A DNA stretch of 64,000 nucleotides, from positions 27,718,513 through 27,782,512 of the forward strand of contig OY743181.1 of assembly GCA_963555705.1 (NCBI GenBank), written 5' to 3'. Below are positions 52,986 through 64,000 of the stretch, one piece after another; position 1 is the first letter of the stretch, and every line of letters starts with the position of its first letter. The translations under genes and the position numbers were made by a program. A model generated the notes under the pieces. The model did no database searches. It saw only the letters and a list, made by a program, of their open reading frames with translations, and was not told the DNA's origin. The stretch is from Ligustrum vulgare. Its lineage: Eukaryota; Streptophyta; Magnoliopsida; Lamiales; Oleaceae.

Positions 52986-55007
52986 ATAGATCAGCTATTT
53001 TTTTCTCAGTATGTTACTGATATTACCAGATGGAACCTAATTCTATTCTTGTTTTTCATTATTCATGTGGTGACATTACTTCGTATTTTTTTCAATAAAA
53101 TATTATCATCTCACTTTTGTCTTTTGGTCATTACTAGGATGATTCTTACCTTCCTTATGTGGAATTGGAAGTGATATATATAATCTAATCATATAAACAT
53201 TACTATGTATTCATAAATTTTCTAGTTTCTTGAATTAAATATCTGTGAGTATATGAAGTGACAATTTTTTTGTCCAAGAGCTATGAATCTTCATCATATA
53301 ATGTGGAGTGGATGATGAAATGTGGCGGGAAAGCATCACTGCCATGTTAAGAATACATTTATCCGTTCTTATGTTACAAGTACACAGGAAACGTAATCAC
53401 ATACTTGTTAGTTCAAACATTTTCAAATATTCCAGATTTTTATTTATAATGTATTAGTCCTATAATTATGATGGTGCCAGATTTAGTACTGGTTTGTCAA
53501 TGTCAGTTATCATATAGGTGTTGATTACCTCATCCTTATATATTGAGCATTTATTCAAAGTACAAGACTTAATAAAAAATAACCATCAGTGTTCACATTT
53601 TTATCTAGTATCACTATAGTTACTCTTTGATTTGGTCTTCTAAACCTTAAATAACATGAAATCTCCATTCAAAACTTGATTCTACTAATGCACATGAGTC
53701 TGATCTTTAAGGTGGGAATTATGTGACATATGTTGATGGGTAATTGAAATATTTTTCTCATCTCATGAATCAAATGCAACATGTATGGGATATGCTGATT
53801 ATACAAGATTATTTGACATATTCAACGGTAAAAACAGTTAACTTTCCAGTTTTTATCTTTGCCCATTGTAAAACCCACACCTAACGAATCATTTTTATTG
53901 CTATCAATGTCGCGTGACCTTCTTAATTCATATATTTTTTATGCTGCTAGTCGTTGATCCTTTTCCAATATGGTTGCACATGAAGCTAGGTTATATTAAA
54001 GGGCAGATAGGGTTGATGAAGAATAATTTGTTTTACATCATTGTAGACTTCCTTCTTCACATAATTCTTTCAGATTTCAATTAACGGAGATTATCTTGAG
54101 GCATGCTTCCAATTTAAATTTTTTTTTTCCCCAGATTCCTGGCCATTTCAATTTCATGGGTGTCATTTTTTTCCCCTTTCAAATTTATCAGCATCATTTT
54201 TAGATACAAATCATTCTTAGACACAAATCATTGTTTCAATCAGTCTAAGCAACTAAATCATTTTTTCTCTTATGGAAATATTACAGTATAATTCGTTCTT
54301 AGATACAAATCTCCTTGGCATTGATTATATAAATTTCAAAACGAATTTCCCTTGATCAAGATCTCAGGGACATGTGTATTGTTATCAATCCTGTGCCCTT
54401 TTGTAAAACTCCAAGTGAATTCATCATTCTATCAAAAAACTTTAGATCTTTAAAAAATGTATGAATATGTGGTTCAACCAATGATGATTCTGTAGAAATG
54501 CAATCTTGGATCATTACCATGATTAATATCGAATATTGCTACCATCGATATCATCAATGGTTTGGAGACAAAGTTACTGTAACCTGATATATAGTATATA
54601 GACCATTAATTTTCATTTATTGTTCACTTTAACCTGTGTGATATTGGGTGGGGATTGTGTCCATAGGATATACTGATAATTTTACATTCCAATAGGATTT
54701 ATGTGACCTTTGCTACCTTTGTTTGATACCTAGATAATTGTCTATTCGTTGTGTAAATTAGCATCTCTTAAAGGCAATTACTTTCGCTAATGAATTTTTG
54801 AATCACATGCCAGTTAAAAAAAAAATAACATCACACACAAACATTTCATATCAATATACCCAATATCATAAGTTCTATGCAATCACTAAAATTACATTCA
54901 AATTTAACTGGAACATCAAATATCATTGTTAATTGCATTTATTCTAATAACTGTTAAAAGACATGAATCACTAATGTAGGATCAACGTTCTAAAGGAAAC
55001 AAATAAA
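52986..55007. other. Non-coding stretch between the two convergent MULE genes
   Basis: AT-rich, no frame of note on either strand. Presumably the 3' ends of both MULE genes lie here. Confidence 0.55.
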
Positions 55008-57439
55008 TTATAAATTATCAACGTTCTTGAACTCCATATATGATTTGTATCTATTTTCCTTTGGTATGCCTGGTCCACGTTTTGTCATAGGCGGAAGCAC
55101 AGTCATCGCATTGACATTATCTGCCACATTCCAGTCATCTTTATTACCTAGTGGATAAATAGGCACACGATATGTAGCAACATACTCTTCCTTTGAGAAA
55201 TATTTAGAGCAGTAGTCAGACAACGAATAGTTTTGAATAGCAATGACAGCAATTGCATGCGGACATGGAATATGATCGAGCTGAAACCTTCTACATGAGC
55301 ATGTCCTTTCATCCATATCCACAACATACACAGATGTATCATCTTTCACCTGGAATAGTGTATCGCTTGAAGGGTGCACCTACAAATTTAAATTTTTTTA
55401 ACAACATGGATGCTATGGTATCAAATGGATTATATATATGCAGTTACTACCGTACTCATGCAAATAATATTGGTAACCCAATACAAAAATTCTGAGGATA
55501 ATTAAATTAGTCATGTTGAAAATATCTGACCCGTAAACTTCTTGAAAGGTTGATTCTCTCTTTCAACATTGTGTCATGACGTCCAGCTAAGCTCATAAAG
55601 GTTGACATAGCATCTTTAAGATTCCTAGAAAACCACTTTTGTATTGTGCATCTAAGACACTCAAATAATGCCTCAATGGGGTAGTTTTTTGCATATTTAA
55701 TGGCAGAGTTCACTGATTCTGCAATGTTGGACGTCATAATCGAGTATCTATCTTTCGTCATGTGTGATCGTGACCATTTCTCGTACCCAACTTCATCCTG
55801 CATAAATGAAGTATGATATTTAAAATGACATTCATTTATAAGTTATTGATATTTGAACACATGCATTACCAAATAACCCCTGATGCCCTTGTCAATTGCA
55901 TCCAGTCTTCTCATGTGGATCTCGAATTCAAATTTTGTGTAGGCCCTTGATGCAGCATTAAAAGGCTCCCTCATACCTTTTCCTTTTTTCCCAAATTCTT
56001 TCTTCAAGTTCTGAAGCAAATGGTAGGTGCAAGCTCCATGGAATGCATCCGGAAATACAGTATCAATAGCATGTGATATACTTTTGTGACGGTCAGAGAC
56101 GATACATAAATCTTCTCTTTGCCCATATGCATCTTTCACACCCTGTAAGAACCACTCCCATGCATTGTTGTTTTCAGAATCTCCAACTCCAAATGCTAGA
56201 ATGAATATGTTGTTGCTCGCATCCTGTGTAGATGCAGTGAATAGAGTGCCACCGTGTTTACTTGTTAGGAATGTCCCATCAACTACGATGACTGGTTTAT
56301 AGTGATTCCATCCTGCTATTGATGCTCCAAGTGCTACAAAGCTAAAAATGAATTTACAATTTGAATCGACCTTTATACTTGTAATAGAACCAGGATTCGA
56401 ATCTTGCAATCTATGCATGTATGCAGGAAAATTTCCATATGACTCATATGGATCACCTCAAATAATTTGTATCGCACGATCTCGTGCACGCCATACTTTA
56501 TCGTAACTCACGTTGACACCGTATGTAGGATGCATGTAATCACATATGTCTCTAGGTGTATAGATTCTTCGTGTTGAATGAAATTTGTGCTTAATACAAT
56601 TTGCAATCAGAAAACTAGTAGCTTGGCGGTGATGAACAATTACCGAATCCATGGAGCATGTGTGATTGTCATTAATCTCTCTTATTTTGAAGTTACCAAC
56701 GATACCTATCCTTGAAGATTTCAATATCCATGTACAGGACTGATCAATACATTTCAACCAGTAAAACTTACAATCCGACTTCGAAACAATGTACTCAAAC
56801 CTGTTTTTTATTGCCCACAATGACACACTTGTGACAAGCAGGTCCTTGTACTTGAACACCCTTCCTTTAGTAAACCCTTCAACTATCGGCATTGTGACTA
56901 CATTAAGAAGTGATTCTTCAACATCATCTTTCATTATGTTCACATACTCTGACAACTCCATGCCCATCTCTTCCAAAGTCAGAAACTCAGCATAGGATAG
57001 TGCATCATTTCCAGATCTATGCGTGCTATTCAAATCAATAGACATGTAGTTACTATGGTTTACTAGTACCCCCACTAACGGTACCTGAATGCTCTTCTAT
57101 GGGAGTCAAATCCTGAACACTCACACAAATTGGGTAACAACGCCTATTTGTTTCTCCCATCTTAAACTCTATGTAAAATTTCAACGACATATCATCGGAT
57201 ATCGGAATTTGAGGTCCCTTATCATATACCTGGTAATTCAACTTAAATATGGATTTTCCTTCGTCTTTGCCCAACTGACTAGCAATCATTCCAACTAGTG
57301 TAATATAGTTGCAATCCGACGGAACAATGACACCACGTACGGAGTAATCAACATAATTGTTCAAATCATCCCACTTACCTCCATAGTGTATGAAGACAGT
57401 CACACCCCCATATCCTGTTACATTATAACAAGAAATCAT
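55008..57439 (-). pseudogene. MULE transposase (mudrA-like), three exons
   Basis: Exon 1 (57439-55870) starts MISCYNVTGYGGVTVFIHYG and contains a frameshift near 57060 and a TGA at 56458-56460 (RAIQII*GDPYESYG, where Arg CGA is expected). It holds the MuDR N-terminal domain (GRVFKYKDLLVTSVSLWAIK, then CDQ-type CIDQSCTWILKSS) and the MULE catalytic domain. That domain has first Asp in VIVVDGTFLTSKHGGTLFTA, second in LCIVSDRHKSISHAI, and the C-x2-H-like FHGACTYHLLQNL. Intron 55798-55869, exon 2 55797-55531, intron 55380-55530. Exon 3 (55379-55008) has the SWIM zinc finger CSCRRFQLDHIPCPHAIA. Only two lesions interrupt about 720 codons, so the element died recently. Confidence 0.88.
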
Positions 57440-58797
57440 TTTCCAATTGCATATTACTAATAATTGCTAATCATATACATGAATAACTAATTAGATACTT
57501 GATGTGGCTTCAATTACATCAAAGTTAAAATAATTATCATCAACCAGTCAGACTTCAAGATTATTAATCACAAAATTTGTTTATTTCTTTTTTCTATTTT
57601 TTTTCCCTACACTAGTCAGACTATAATTATTCTGCATTACAGGTATCATAAATTTATTTTTCTTTTTTGTCTATTGCAACCCATATTTTTTTCCTCACAT
57701 TCCACACTAGACGTATTCTGATGTTAACATAAGAGTGCTGATGACTATGCAAACCTGTAGGAGAGGGTCTACTTTTGATATGCTGATTAATCGTTCCTAA
57801 ATACTCTCCTGCTTTATGAAACTTACCACATAGATTTTATTCATTCATGGCTGCTGTGTTCATTTAATCCATATCGTTTAGTATGGTGAGAATGTATATG
57901 GTGGGAAATGAGGTATTTCAATGTATTAAATTTCAATTGAGATTACATTATGTATCTATTCAGTAAGACAATTATGATATCATTGAATTTATAATTTTTT
58001 CAACGTGTGTGATCAGCCATCAAAACAATTGTCAATGTCATTGTACATCAAAGCCTAATCATCTGTGACTACATTCTTGCAAAGGTCACGATTTAATCAG
58101 CACGTTCCACAAGTTTAAAAAATCATACAGATTCCTGCAAACAATAAATCATACTTACCTTTCAAATTTTTTCAGAAATTTGATGAAAGTAATTGGTGAA
58201 TTATGATTCCGGAATAAAAAGAAGTCGATTTCTCTCTCGTGTAGATCCCGTGACGTCGAATTATTGCACCACGGTAAAAATGTTGAACAAGGATTCCTCG
58301 AATCACTCAAATTCAATATTGAACGGTTAGAAAATGCTTCATCTAGAAATATACAATTTCATGACAGATTTTAATGAAGGCAGATTGAATGCATCAGCTT
58401 CCTTAGTGTGCGAGGAACATCAGGCATGGCTGAAAATTTGCACAGTGTGAATTTCAGGATGAGCATTAGGAGTCTGTCATTTTTTATTGCGCAGTGATTC
58501 TATGAGCATTACCAATTGTCTGGGTGTGCATCTGAATGAGTCTTCAAGAATATACTGTCATTCAAAATGATGTTCTTAATAGTTTAAAGCACATGGTCAG
58601 TTACTTTATTTAGTTTTTGTAACTGAAAAGTGTTATCTACATTTTCAAACTAAATAGCCGATCCTGTTGCTTAAATTTAGGATTTCCAGTAGACTTGATT
58701 TCTATAATTATAAATTATTAATATTTTGATTCAGATTTAATATAGGATGGTTTTTTAACAAATTATTTCTTTCCAGACATCATTTTCACAAATCACA
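57440..58797. other. Upstream region of the MULE transposase and intergenic DNA
   Basis: On minus, AGGTAAGTATGATTTATTGT .. TTGCAG (about 58135-58160) could be a small intron in the transposase leader. The element edge is not identified. No other gene signal. Confidence 0.4.
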
Positions 58798-59007
58798 GCC
58801 CCCAGGGCACATCTTCCAACGGTGAAAGGGAGGGTGATTTAAAGACCGGCCTCGCTTTGTCAGGGGTTCGAATCCGACCCTTACAAAGTTAAAAGATAAG
58901 CTCTTACCCTACACTTTGGGAGGTATAATCTTTGATTTACATCCTTCACCAAAATCTAGAATAGGACAGGTAGGGACATTGGGGTTCAACCTTTTTCTTT
59001 TTTTTTC
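58798..59007 (+). mobile_element. tRNA-derived SINE, 210 bp
   Basis: It contains a perfect pol III B box GGTTCGAATCC (58865-58875) and a likely A-box region about 45 bp upstream (TTCCAACGGTGAAAGGG). It ends in a T-rich tail (CTTTTTCTTTTTTTTTCC). An 11-bp target duplication CACAAATCACA flanks it (58787-58797 and 59008-59018). Plant SINEs of this size with T-ending tails are known. It lies about 1 kb upstream of the BEACH gene start codon. Confidence 0.85.
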
Positions 59008-59018
59008 CACAAATCACA

Positions 59019-59996
59019 AATTACATGTATGGTTTCATTTCACGACATCAATGCAACTTTCCCGTTTTTAAACATTGCTAAGAGAGGTCCATTGGGCCAA
59101 GAAATTAGCACTACTTCCTCTCCCTCTCTTCATCCTACATTCCTACTCGCCTCCTATATCGATACCCGTCGGATTCAATTTTCCATATCTATTACGGACT
59201 GAAAACATAATTTTTTCATTATTACTTAAACTGTTGTTTTCCCGATCTTTTAAGGCAAGAATCACTCAATAACACTGTTTTTTCATGTTAATTTTTGTTT
59301 TTAATCGATATTCTTATAGATAGATTGGTTTTTATAAATTTGGAATCTTTTGATCCGGTAAGGAACAATATATGATCGACATTAGAGTATAGGTTTGGAA
59401 ATTAGCACTGCATTGAGATAGATCTGTTTCCAAGTATGTGCAACTTCACTCTTGACTTGATTGGTTCTACATTTTTTTTTTTTTTTTTTTTTAATTTTGA
59501 GATTGTTCTTACCAGGTTTCACCTGTTTTTGTTTCTCACCTTATCATTGGGAAAAGGGAAATTCTTGTTTATTCGGTAATCAATGTTGGCTTCTTGTGGT
59601 TACAATTTTCTAAATTGTTTGAATTCCGAGCTTGCATTGATCACCACCATTATGAAAATCCCAATTTATGAAATTGCTTGATGTCGTGCTCAGCTAAATC
59701 ACTTAAACTTTTTTGTTTAGGTTTTACCAAAATATTGAACTTTATGAATGTTTGATTTCACTTCATTGCGGGATCTTACTAATGATTCTTCTCAGTGGTT
59801 TAATTTTCCTTCTCTTTTGAATAAAGTTTCAAAGTTTATTTGTGATTTTGGCATCTTCTTTTCTCTTTTAGTGTTAGCTGTGATGCTCTTTTTTTGGCCC
59901 CTTTTTTTAATGGTTTACTTGTATTTCAGATAAAATTACATTGTAAGTAATGCGATCAGGACTTTAAAACGTCTAGTAAGTAGTTATAATTAGAAA
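59019..59996 (+). promoter_or_regulatory. Probable promoter and 5' leader of the BEACH gene
   Basis: Pyrimidine-rich text (CTTCCTCTCCCTCTCTTCAT) at 59113-59132 is typical of plant leaders near transcription starts. A poly-T run lies at 59472-59492. The long spacing to the ATG at 59997, with short T-rich segments, suggests a leader intron, but I cannot fix its splice sites. No clear TATA box. Confidence 0.4.
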
Positions 59997-62031
59997 ATGG
60001 AAGAAGAAGAGGAAACAAGGGACCATAGAGAATTTTCTGGTGGGAATTCTGAAACTCAAAGTGAAGGAAATGGTGTAGACCATACTTTAGGAACATCTAT
60101 TGCAGAAAAAGTTGAGATACATAGTAATATTGCAGATAATGAAGGTGTCGATGTAGTTTTGCAAGGAGTTGACTCATCTTCTCCTGTTGTAGATGATGAT
60201 CTTTTTGAGCATGTTTCACTGAAAGAACATAATAAAAATGCTGAGGTTGTGAATGAGTCTTCCAATCCAGATAATTTGAGATATTCATCTGGTGGAAGTG
60301 AGGAAACATTTGAGTTTTCCTTTGGAAATGTTCCAACCTCAGGATTTAACTCTCCCAGAGACGCAGAGGTGCAACATGATCACCATTTTTCAAGCTCAGG
60401 GCCTGAGAGAGATTCGACTAATAATGTTATAGTATCATCCTCTTCAGCTAGTCTTGATTCTGCTCTGCATTTTCCTGGAGATAGTGGATACGCTCCTGTT
60501 GAGTCTCCTCAAAAGACCAAGCCTAAACAGGTTATGCTTAATGTCTCTCCAGAGCTATTGCATCTAGTAGATTCTGCTATAATGGGAAAAACGGAAAGCT
60601 TGGAAAAGCTGAAGAATATTGTGAGTGGTGTTGAGAGTTTTGGGAATGGTGAGGAGGCTGTTACCATTGCTTACTTGGTAGTTGATTCCCTTCTTGCCAC
60701 GATGGGTGGTGTTGAGTCTTTTGAAGAGGATGAGGATGACAATCCTCCTAGTATTATGCTGAACTCTAGGGCTGCCATTGTGTCAGGTGAGCTCATTCCT
60801 TGGCTTCCTGCTGTTGGGGATTTTGAGAATTTCATGTCTCCTAGGACTCGGATGGTAAGAGGATTGCTTGCTATATTGCGTGCTTGCACTAGGAACAGAC
60901 ATATGTGTTGTGCTGCTGGTTTATTGGGGGTGCTGCTTCACTCAGCTGAGAGAACTTTTGTTCACTATGTTGGTTCCCCAGAGAAATCAAAATGGGATGG
61001 AACTCCTCTTTGCTCCTGCATTCAGTACTTAGCTGGTCATTCTCTCAGTCCAAGTGACCTGCATCAGTGGCTTCATGTCATTACAAAATTAATTACCACA
61101 CCTTGGGCAGCTCGTTTAGTTCTTTCTCTGGAGAAAGCAATGGGTGGAAAAGAGGTCAGGGGTCCAGCATGTACCTTTGAGTTCGATGGTGAAAGCTCTG
61201 GTCTGCTTGGTCCGGGAGAGAGCCGATGGCCTTTTACTAATGGATTTGCATTGGCAACTTGGATCTTTATTGAGTCATTTGCAGATAATTTAAGCACAGC
61301 AACTACAGCTGCTGCAATTGCAGCTGCGGCTGCTGCTACATCAGGGAAATCATCTCCTATGTCAGCTGCCGCTGCTGCTAGTGCTTTAGCCGGTGAAGGC
61401 ACAGCACACATGCCTCGGCTGTTCAGTTTCTTATCTTCTGATAATCAGGGGATGGAGGCATATTTCCATGCCCAATTTTTGGTTGTTGAATGTGGAAATG
61501 GGAAGGGAAGGAAATCTTCTTTGCATTTTACTCATGCTTTCAAGCCGCAATGTTGGTACTTTATTGGCCTTGAACATACATGCAAGCAGGCACTCCTCGG
61601 TAAGTCAGAGAGTGAGCTAAGGTTGTATATTGATGGTTCCCTGTATGAAAGTCGTCCTTTCGATTTCCCACGAATTTCCAAACCACTTGCATTTTGCTGC
61701 ATCGGGACTAATCCTCCACCGACTATAGCTGGTTTACAACGTCGTCGTCGTCAATGCCCTTTGTTTGCTGAGATGGGTCCTGTATATATTTTTAAGGAAC
61801 CTATTGGGCCAGAGAGAATGGCACGGTTGGCTTCCAGGGGAGGGGATGTTCTGCCTTCTTTTGGCAGCGGTGCCGGGTCCCCATGGCTAGCTACAAATAA
61901 TCACGTCCAAAGTATGGCACAAGTCAGTGCACTTCTTGATGCAGAAATTGCAGGATGTCTTCATCTTCTTTATCATCCTAACTTGCTCAGTGGCCGTTAC
62001 TGTCCAGATGCTTCTCCTTCTGGTACTGCAG
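59997..62031 (+). CDS. BCHC: BEACH domain-containing protein, class C (BCHC1/BCHC2-like), exon 1
   Basis: The open frame starts [20 protein letters not shown]; the ATG context AAAATGGAAG is good. Residues 1-180 are acidic and Ser-rich, probably disordered. From about 180 ([20 protein letters not shown]) it is helical, armadillo-like, with [20 protein letters not shown] and [20 protein letters not shown]. About 405-600 is the concanavalin A/LamG-like domain of BEACH proteins ([20 protein letters not shown] .. [20 protein letters not shown] .. [20 protein letters not shown] .. [10 protein letters not shown]), with an Ala-rich insert at about 434-466. The exon ends SPSGTA before GTATCG at 62032. 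Plant BEACH proteins act in membrane trafficking; full members are about 2900-3000 residues, so this is roughly the first quarter. The class C call rests on this N-terminal pattern. Confidence 0.9.
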
Positions 62032-62606
62032 GTATCGAAAGTTCTAAATTTTAGGAAAGTTAAATCAGAATAAACAGTCTGATGCGTCCTGCTATTGTTG
62101 TCTTTTATTTTATTCCAGCATGATTCTACCACATTATGGAGCTTTTTTCTTTTCCAGGGTTATTAGATTTCCTTTGAACTTTCAGATTCTTGAGACCATT
62201 TTAAGATAATGATTTCCAAGATGATACATTTGCCTCTCTTTCTCTTTCCCAAAATATTTATTTCCTCCTACATTCTCCTATGTTTTGCTTAGTAATTAGG
62301 TATCCCTTTAACTATTTTTATTTTGTTATTTTTCTATGTAATTAAATATGAACTTATCCTATGTTGAGATACGGTGTGTTTGAGTTGAGTTTCTATATTT
62401 ATGGTCAAGCCACTCCTTCAGGAATTTATTAATTATATTTTTGGGCTTGACTTTGTCTATTAGTTAGTGGGTACATAATACTCTGTACCTGCTCCCGAAA
62501 TCCATTGCATAGAGTCTATCTCTAGAGCAGAGTTCTCGCTTCTCTTCTCTGCATTGCCTACAGCTGAAACACTTCTACAAATTCAACTGTGTTCCTTTGT
62601 ATTCAG
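62032..62606 (+). other. Intron 1 of the BEACH gene
   Basis: GCAG|GTATCG .. TATTCAG|GCAAGC. Joining leaves the phase-1 G of exon 1 with GC of exon 2 to give Gly, then [20 protein letters not shown], which continues the family sequence. Confidence 0.92.
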
Positions 62607-63394
62607 GCAAGCTCCGAAGACCTGCAGAGGTTCTTGGTCAAGTGTATGTCGCTACAAGAGTACGGCCGACAGAAGCTCTGTGGGCCCTGGCTCATGGGGG
62701 TCCAATGTCCTTACTTCCACTAATAGTGAGCAACATGAATGAGAATAGCCTGGAACTGCTCCAAAGTGACCTCTCTTTATCGTTGGCCACTACTTCTCTA
62801 GCTGCTCCCATATTCAGAATTATTTCTTTGGCCATTCAGCACCCTGGGAACAACGAAGAACTGTGTCGCAGACGAGGCCCTGAAGTTTTAGCAAGAATCT
62901 TACATTATCTTCTGCTAAATTTGTCGTCGCTTAACTTTTCAAATGACGATGGAGTTGGAGATGAGGAACTTGTTGCTGCAGTTGTCTCTTTATGCCAGTC
63001 TCAGAAGTTCAACCATTCACTGAAAGTGCAGCTTTTTAGTACATTGTTACTTGATCTCAAAATTTGGAGTTTATGTAGCTATGGACTACAAAAAAAGCTT
63101 ATGTCTTCACTTGCAGATATGGTATTCACCGAGTCATCTGTCATGCGAGATGCTAATGCTCTTCAAGAGCTTTTAGATGGTTGCAGGCGATGCTACTGGT
63201 CCATTCGCGAAAGTGACTCTATGAATACAATTTCTATTAATGAGAATGCTCGCCTTGTTGGAGAGGTGAATGCTTTGGTTGATGAACTATTAGTGGTTAT
63301 TGAACTTTTAGTTGTGGCAGCTCCTTCGTCCTTGGCCGTGGAGGATGTTCGGTGTTTGCTTGGGTTCATGGTTGACTGCCCTCAACTAAATCAG
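62607..63394 (+). CDS. BCHC: BEACH domain-containing protein, class C, exon 2
   Basis: In phase with exon 1. Translation [40 protein letters not shown] continues the conserved region after the LamG-like domain. It goes on through helical repeats ([20 protein letters not shown], then [20 protein letters not shown]) to [14 protein letters not shown] before the donor GTAAAA at 63395. No stops in 262 codons. The BEACH, PH and WD40 parts must lie downstream of the window. Confidence 0.93.
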
Positions 63395-64000
63395 GTAAAA
63401 TAGCCATTTTTTTTATTTTTTATTCAAACTTGTTCCAGGCTTGAATGGATCAATCCGATGGTGTACCTTACACTTACCTTCACAATTTTATATCAAGTTC
63501 TCAATTTCAACTATCAATAGAATATTCATGGGTCCATGTTCGACAGCTTAAGAATTTTGTTTATATTTATGAAAAGTTGCATAATTGATCATAATTACCG
63601 TTGACGAAATGAATTTTTTTTGTGATTGATTGAGAATAACTTAATCTAAGGAGAATGTACGCTGAATTGTATAAGCCTTCAAGTTGGTTTAGATTCTAGT
63701 GAGGCATGTCATATTTCTTTTTTTCATAACATTCTACCTCTTTTCATGCTTTATAACATAATTATTAAATATGTAGCAAATTGAAGAAGAATACGATAAA
63801 TAGCTTAGTATCTCACCTTTTGTTTATGTGATATGTTATTAGAGATGCAATAATTTTTAAAACTTCTTGACTCCTTGCTTTAGAAAAACATGCCACGATC
63901 TTAATTTGGGGTGTATATAAAATGATATTACTTAATTGATGGGCTTTTGAACAGTGGCAATTCTCTAAATTTTGTGGAACAAAAATTTATCTGTGCCTGT
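63395..64000 (+). other. Intron 2 of the BEACH gene, running past the window edge
   Basis: Starts CAG|GTAAAATAGCC. The rest is AT-rich with stops in all plus frames. No further exon is evident before the window ends. Confidence 0.8.

Larger units (their letters stand above)
39661..57439. mobile_element. Mutator-like element (MULE) with transposase and Ulp1-type protease gene, split by a Copia element
   Basis: Two degraded genes converge: a plus-strand DUF1985/Ulp1 (C48 peptidase) gene from 39661 to 52985 and a minus-strand mudrA-type transposase from 57439 to 55008. Plant MULEs carrying Ulp1-like genes (KI-MULEs, also called Kaonashi) are known, and this pairing fits them. Removing the Copia insertion leaves about 9.6 kb of coding span. 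I did not find terminal inverted repeats; many Ulp1-carrying MULEs lack clear ones. True ends lie outside the stated coordinates. Confidence 0.75.

Noticed and set aside
36100..58400. Terminal inverted repeats of the MULE
   Set aside because: I compared the regions outside both genes by eye and found no convincing inverted match.
60056..61411. Minus-strand frames opposite BEACH exon 1
   Set aside because: Antisense shadows of a long, well-conserved plus-strand coding exon.
1..64000. CRISPR array, bacterial operon or phage features
   Set aside because: No regularly spaced identical repeats, and gene structure with introns and plant transposons shows nuclear plant DNA.

Overview
This is plant nuclear DNA, most likely from a eudicot. 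It is AT-rich, carries spliced plant genes, a chloroplast-derived tRNA insert and layers of plant-type transposable elements. I cannot name the species. Only one intact host gene is visible: the 5' part of a class C BEACH-domain gene at the right edge (from 59997, continuing past the window). Nearly everything to its left is repeat-derived.

Layout. 1-1692 is unassigned. 1698-4301 is a 2.6-kb solo LTR with a perfect 5-bp target duplication. 4440-7545 is a decayed hAT transposase split by a second solo LTR (4922-6520). 7546-9189 is unassigned DNA with an AT-rich repeat block. 9190-34254 is a nested Ty3/Gypsy cluster (Athila/Tat-like, tRNA-Asp-type primer site). Element D (minus strand; degraded gag-pro-RT-RH-INT) holds a 6.3-kb young non-autonomous element BC in its integrase and a roughly 205-bp chloroplast insert with trnL-CAA in its reverse transcriptase. 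D's right LTR is cut by a CACTA fragment, followed by a PIF/Harbinger-like fragment, and then by element E (plus strand; gag-protease only, 5' LTR truncated). 34255-39660 holds fragments: a polyphenol oxidase exon piece, a GTATCAT-rich minisatellite, and a histone H2B pseudogene next to a duplicated 220-bp segment. 39661-57439 is a Mutator-like element (MULE) with a DUF1985/Ulp1 protease gene on plus and a mudrA-type transposase on minus, converging. The Ulp1 gene is split by a very young Copia (Sirevirus-like) element, 42535-50744. A SINE with 11-bp target duplications (58798-59007) lies just upstream of the BEACH gene.

Most interesting pattern. Three Ty3 elements with different coding content (D: gag-pol; E: gag-pro; BC: a single unknown 255-aa ORF) share the same ordered non-coding layout between the last ORF and the 3' LTR: a GCGCTT..TTGGGAGG motif, a hairpin with AGGA-type loop plus an extra polypurine tract, a pair of ~117-nt modules, then a second hairpin plus the true polypurine tract. 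This looks like a shared cis-acting RNA architecture that non-autonomous elements could keep for mobilisation in trans. The LTRs of BC-family elements and E also carry GCGATCGC-centred palindromes in U3. The Copia LTR has unrelated TTCGGTCGACCGAA palindromes at a similar distance into U3, next to a TATA box. The Copia element has lost the catalytic part of RT and RNase H and instead carries a ~790-bp piece of another plant transposon ORF.

All homology calls come from reading translations and motifs by eye. No database search was run.
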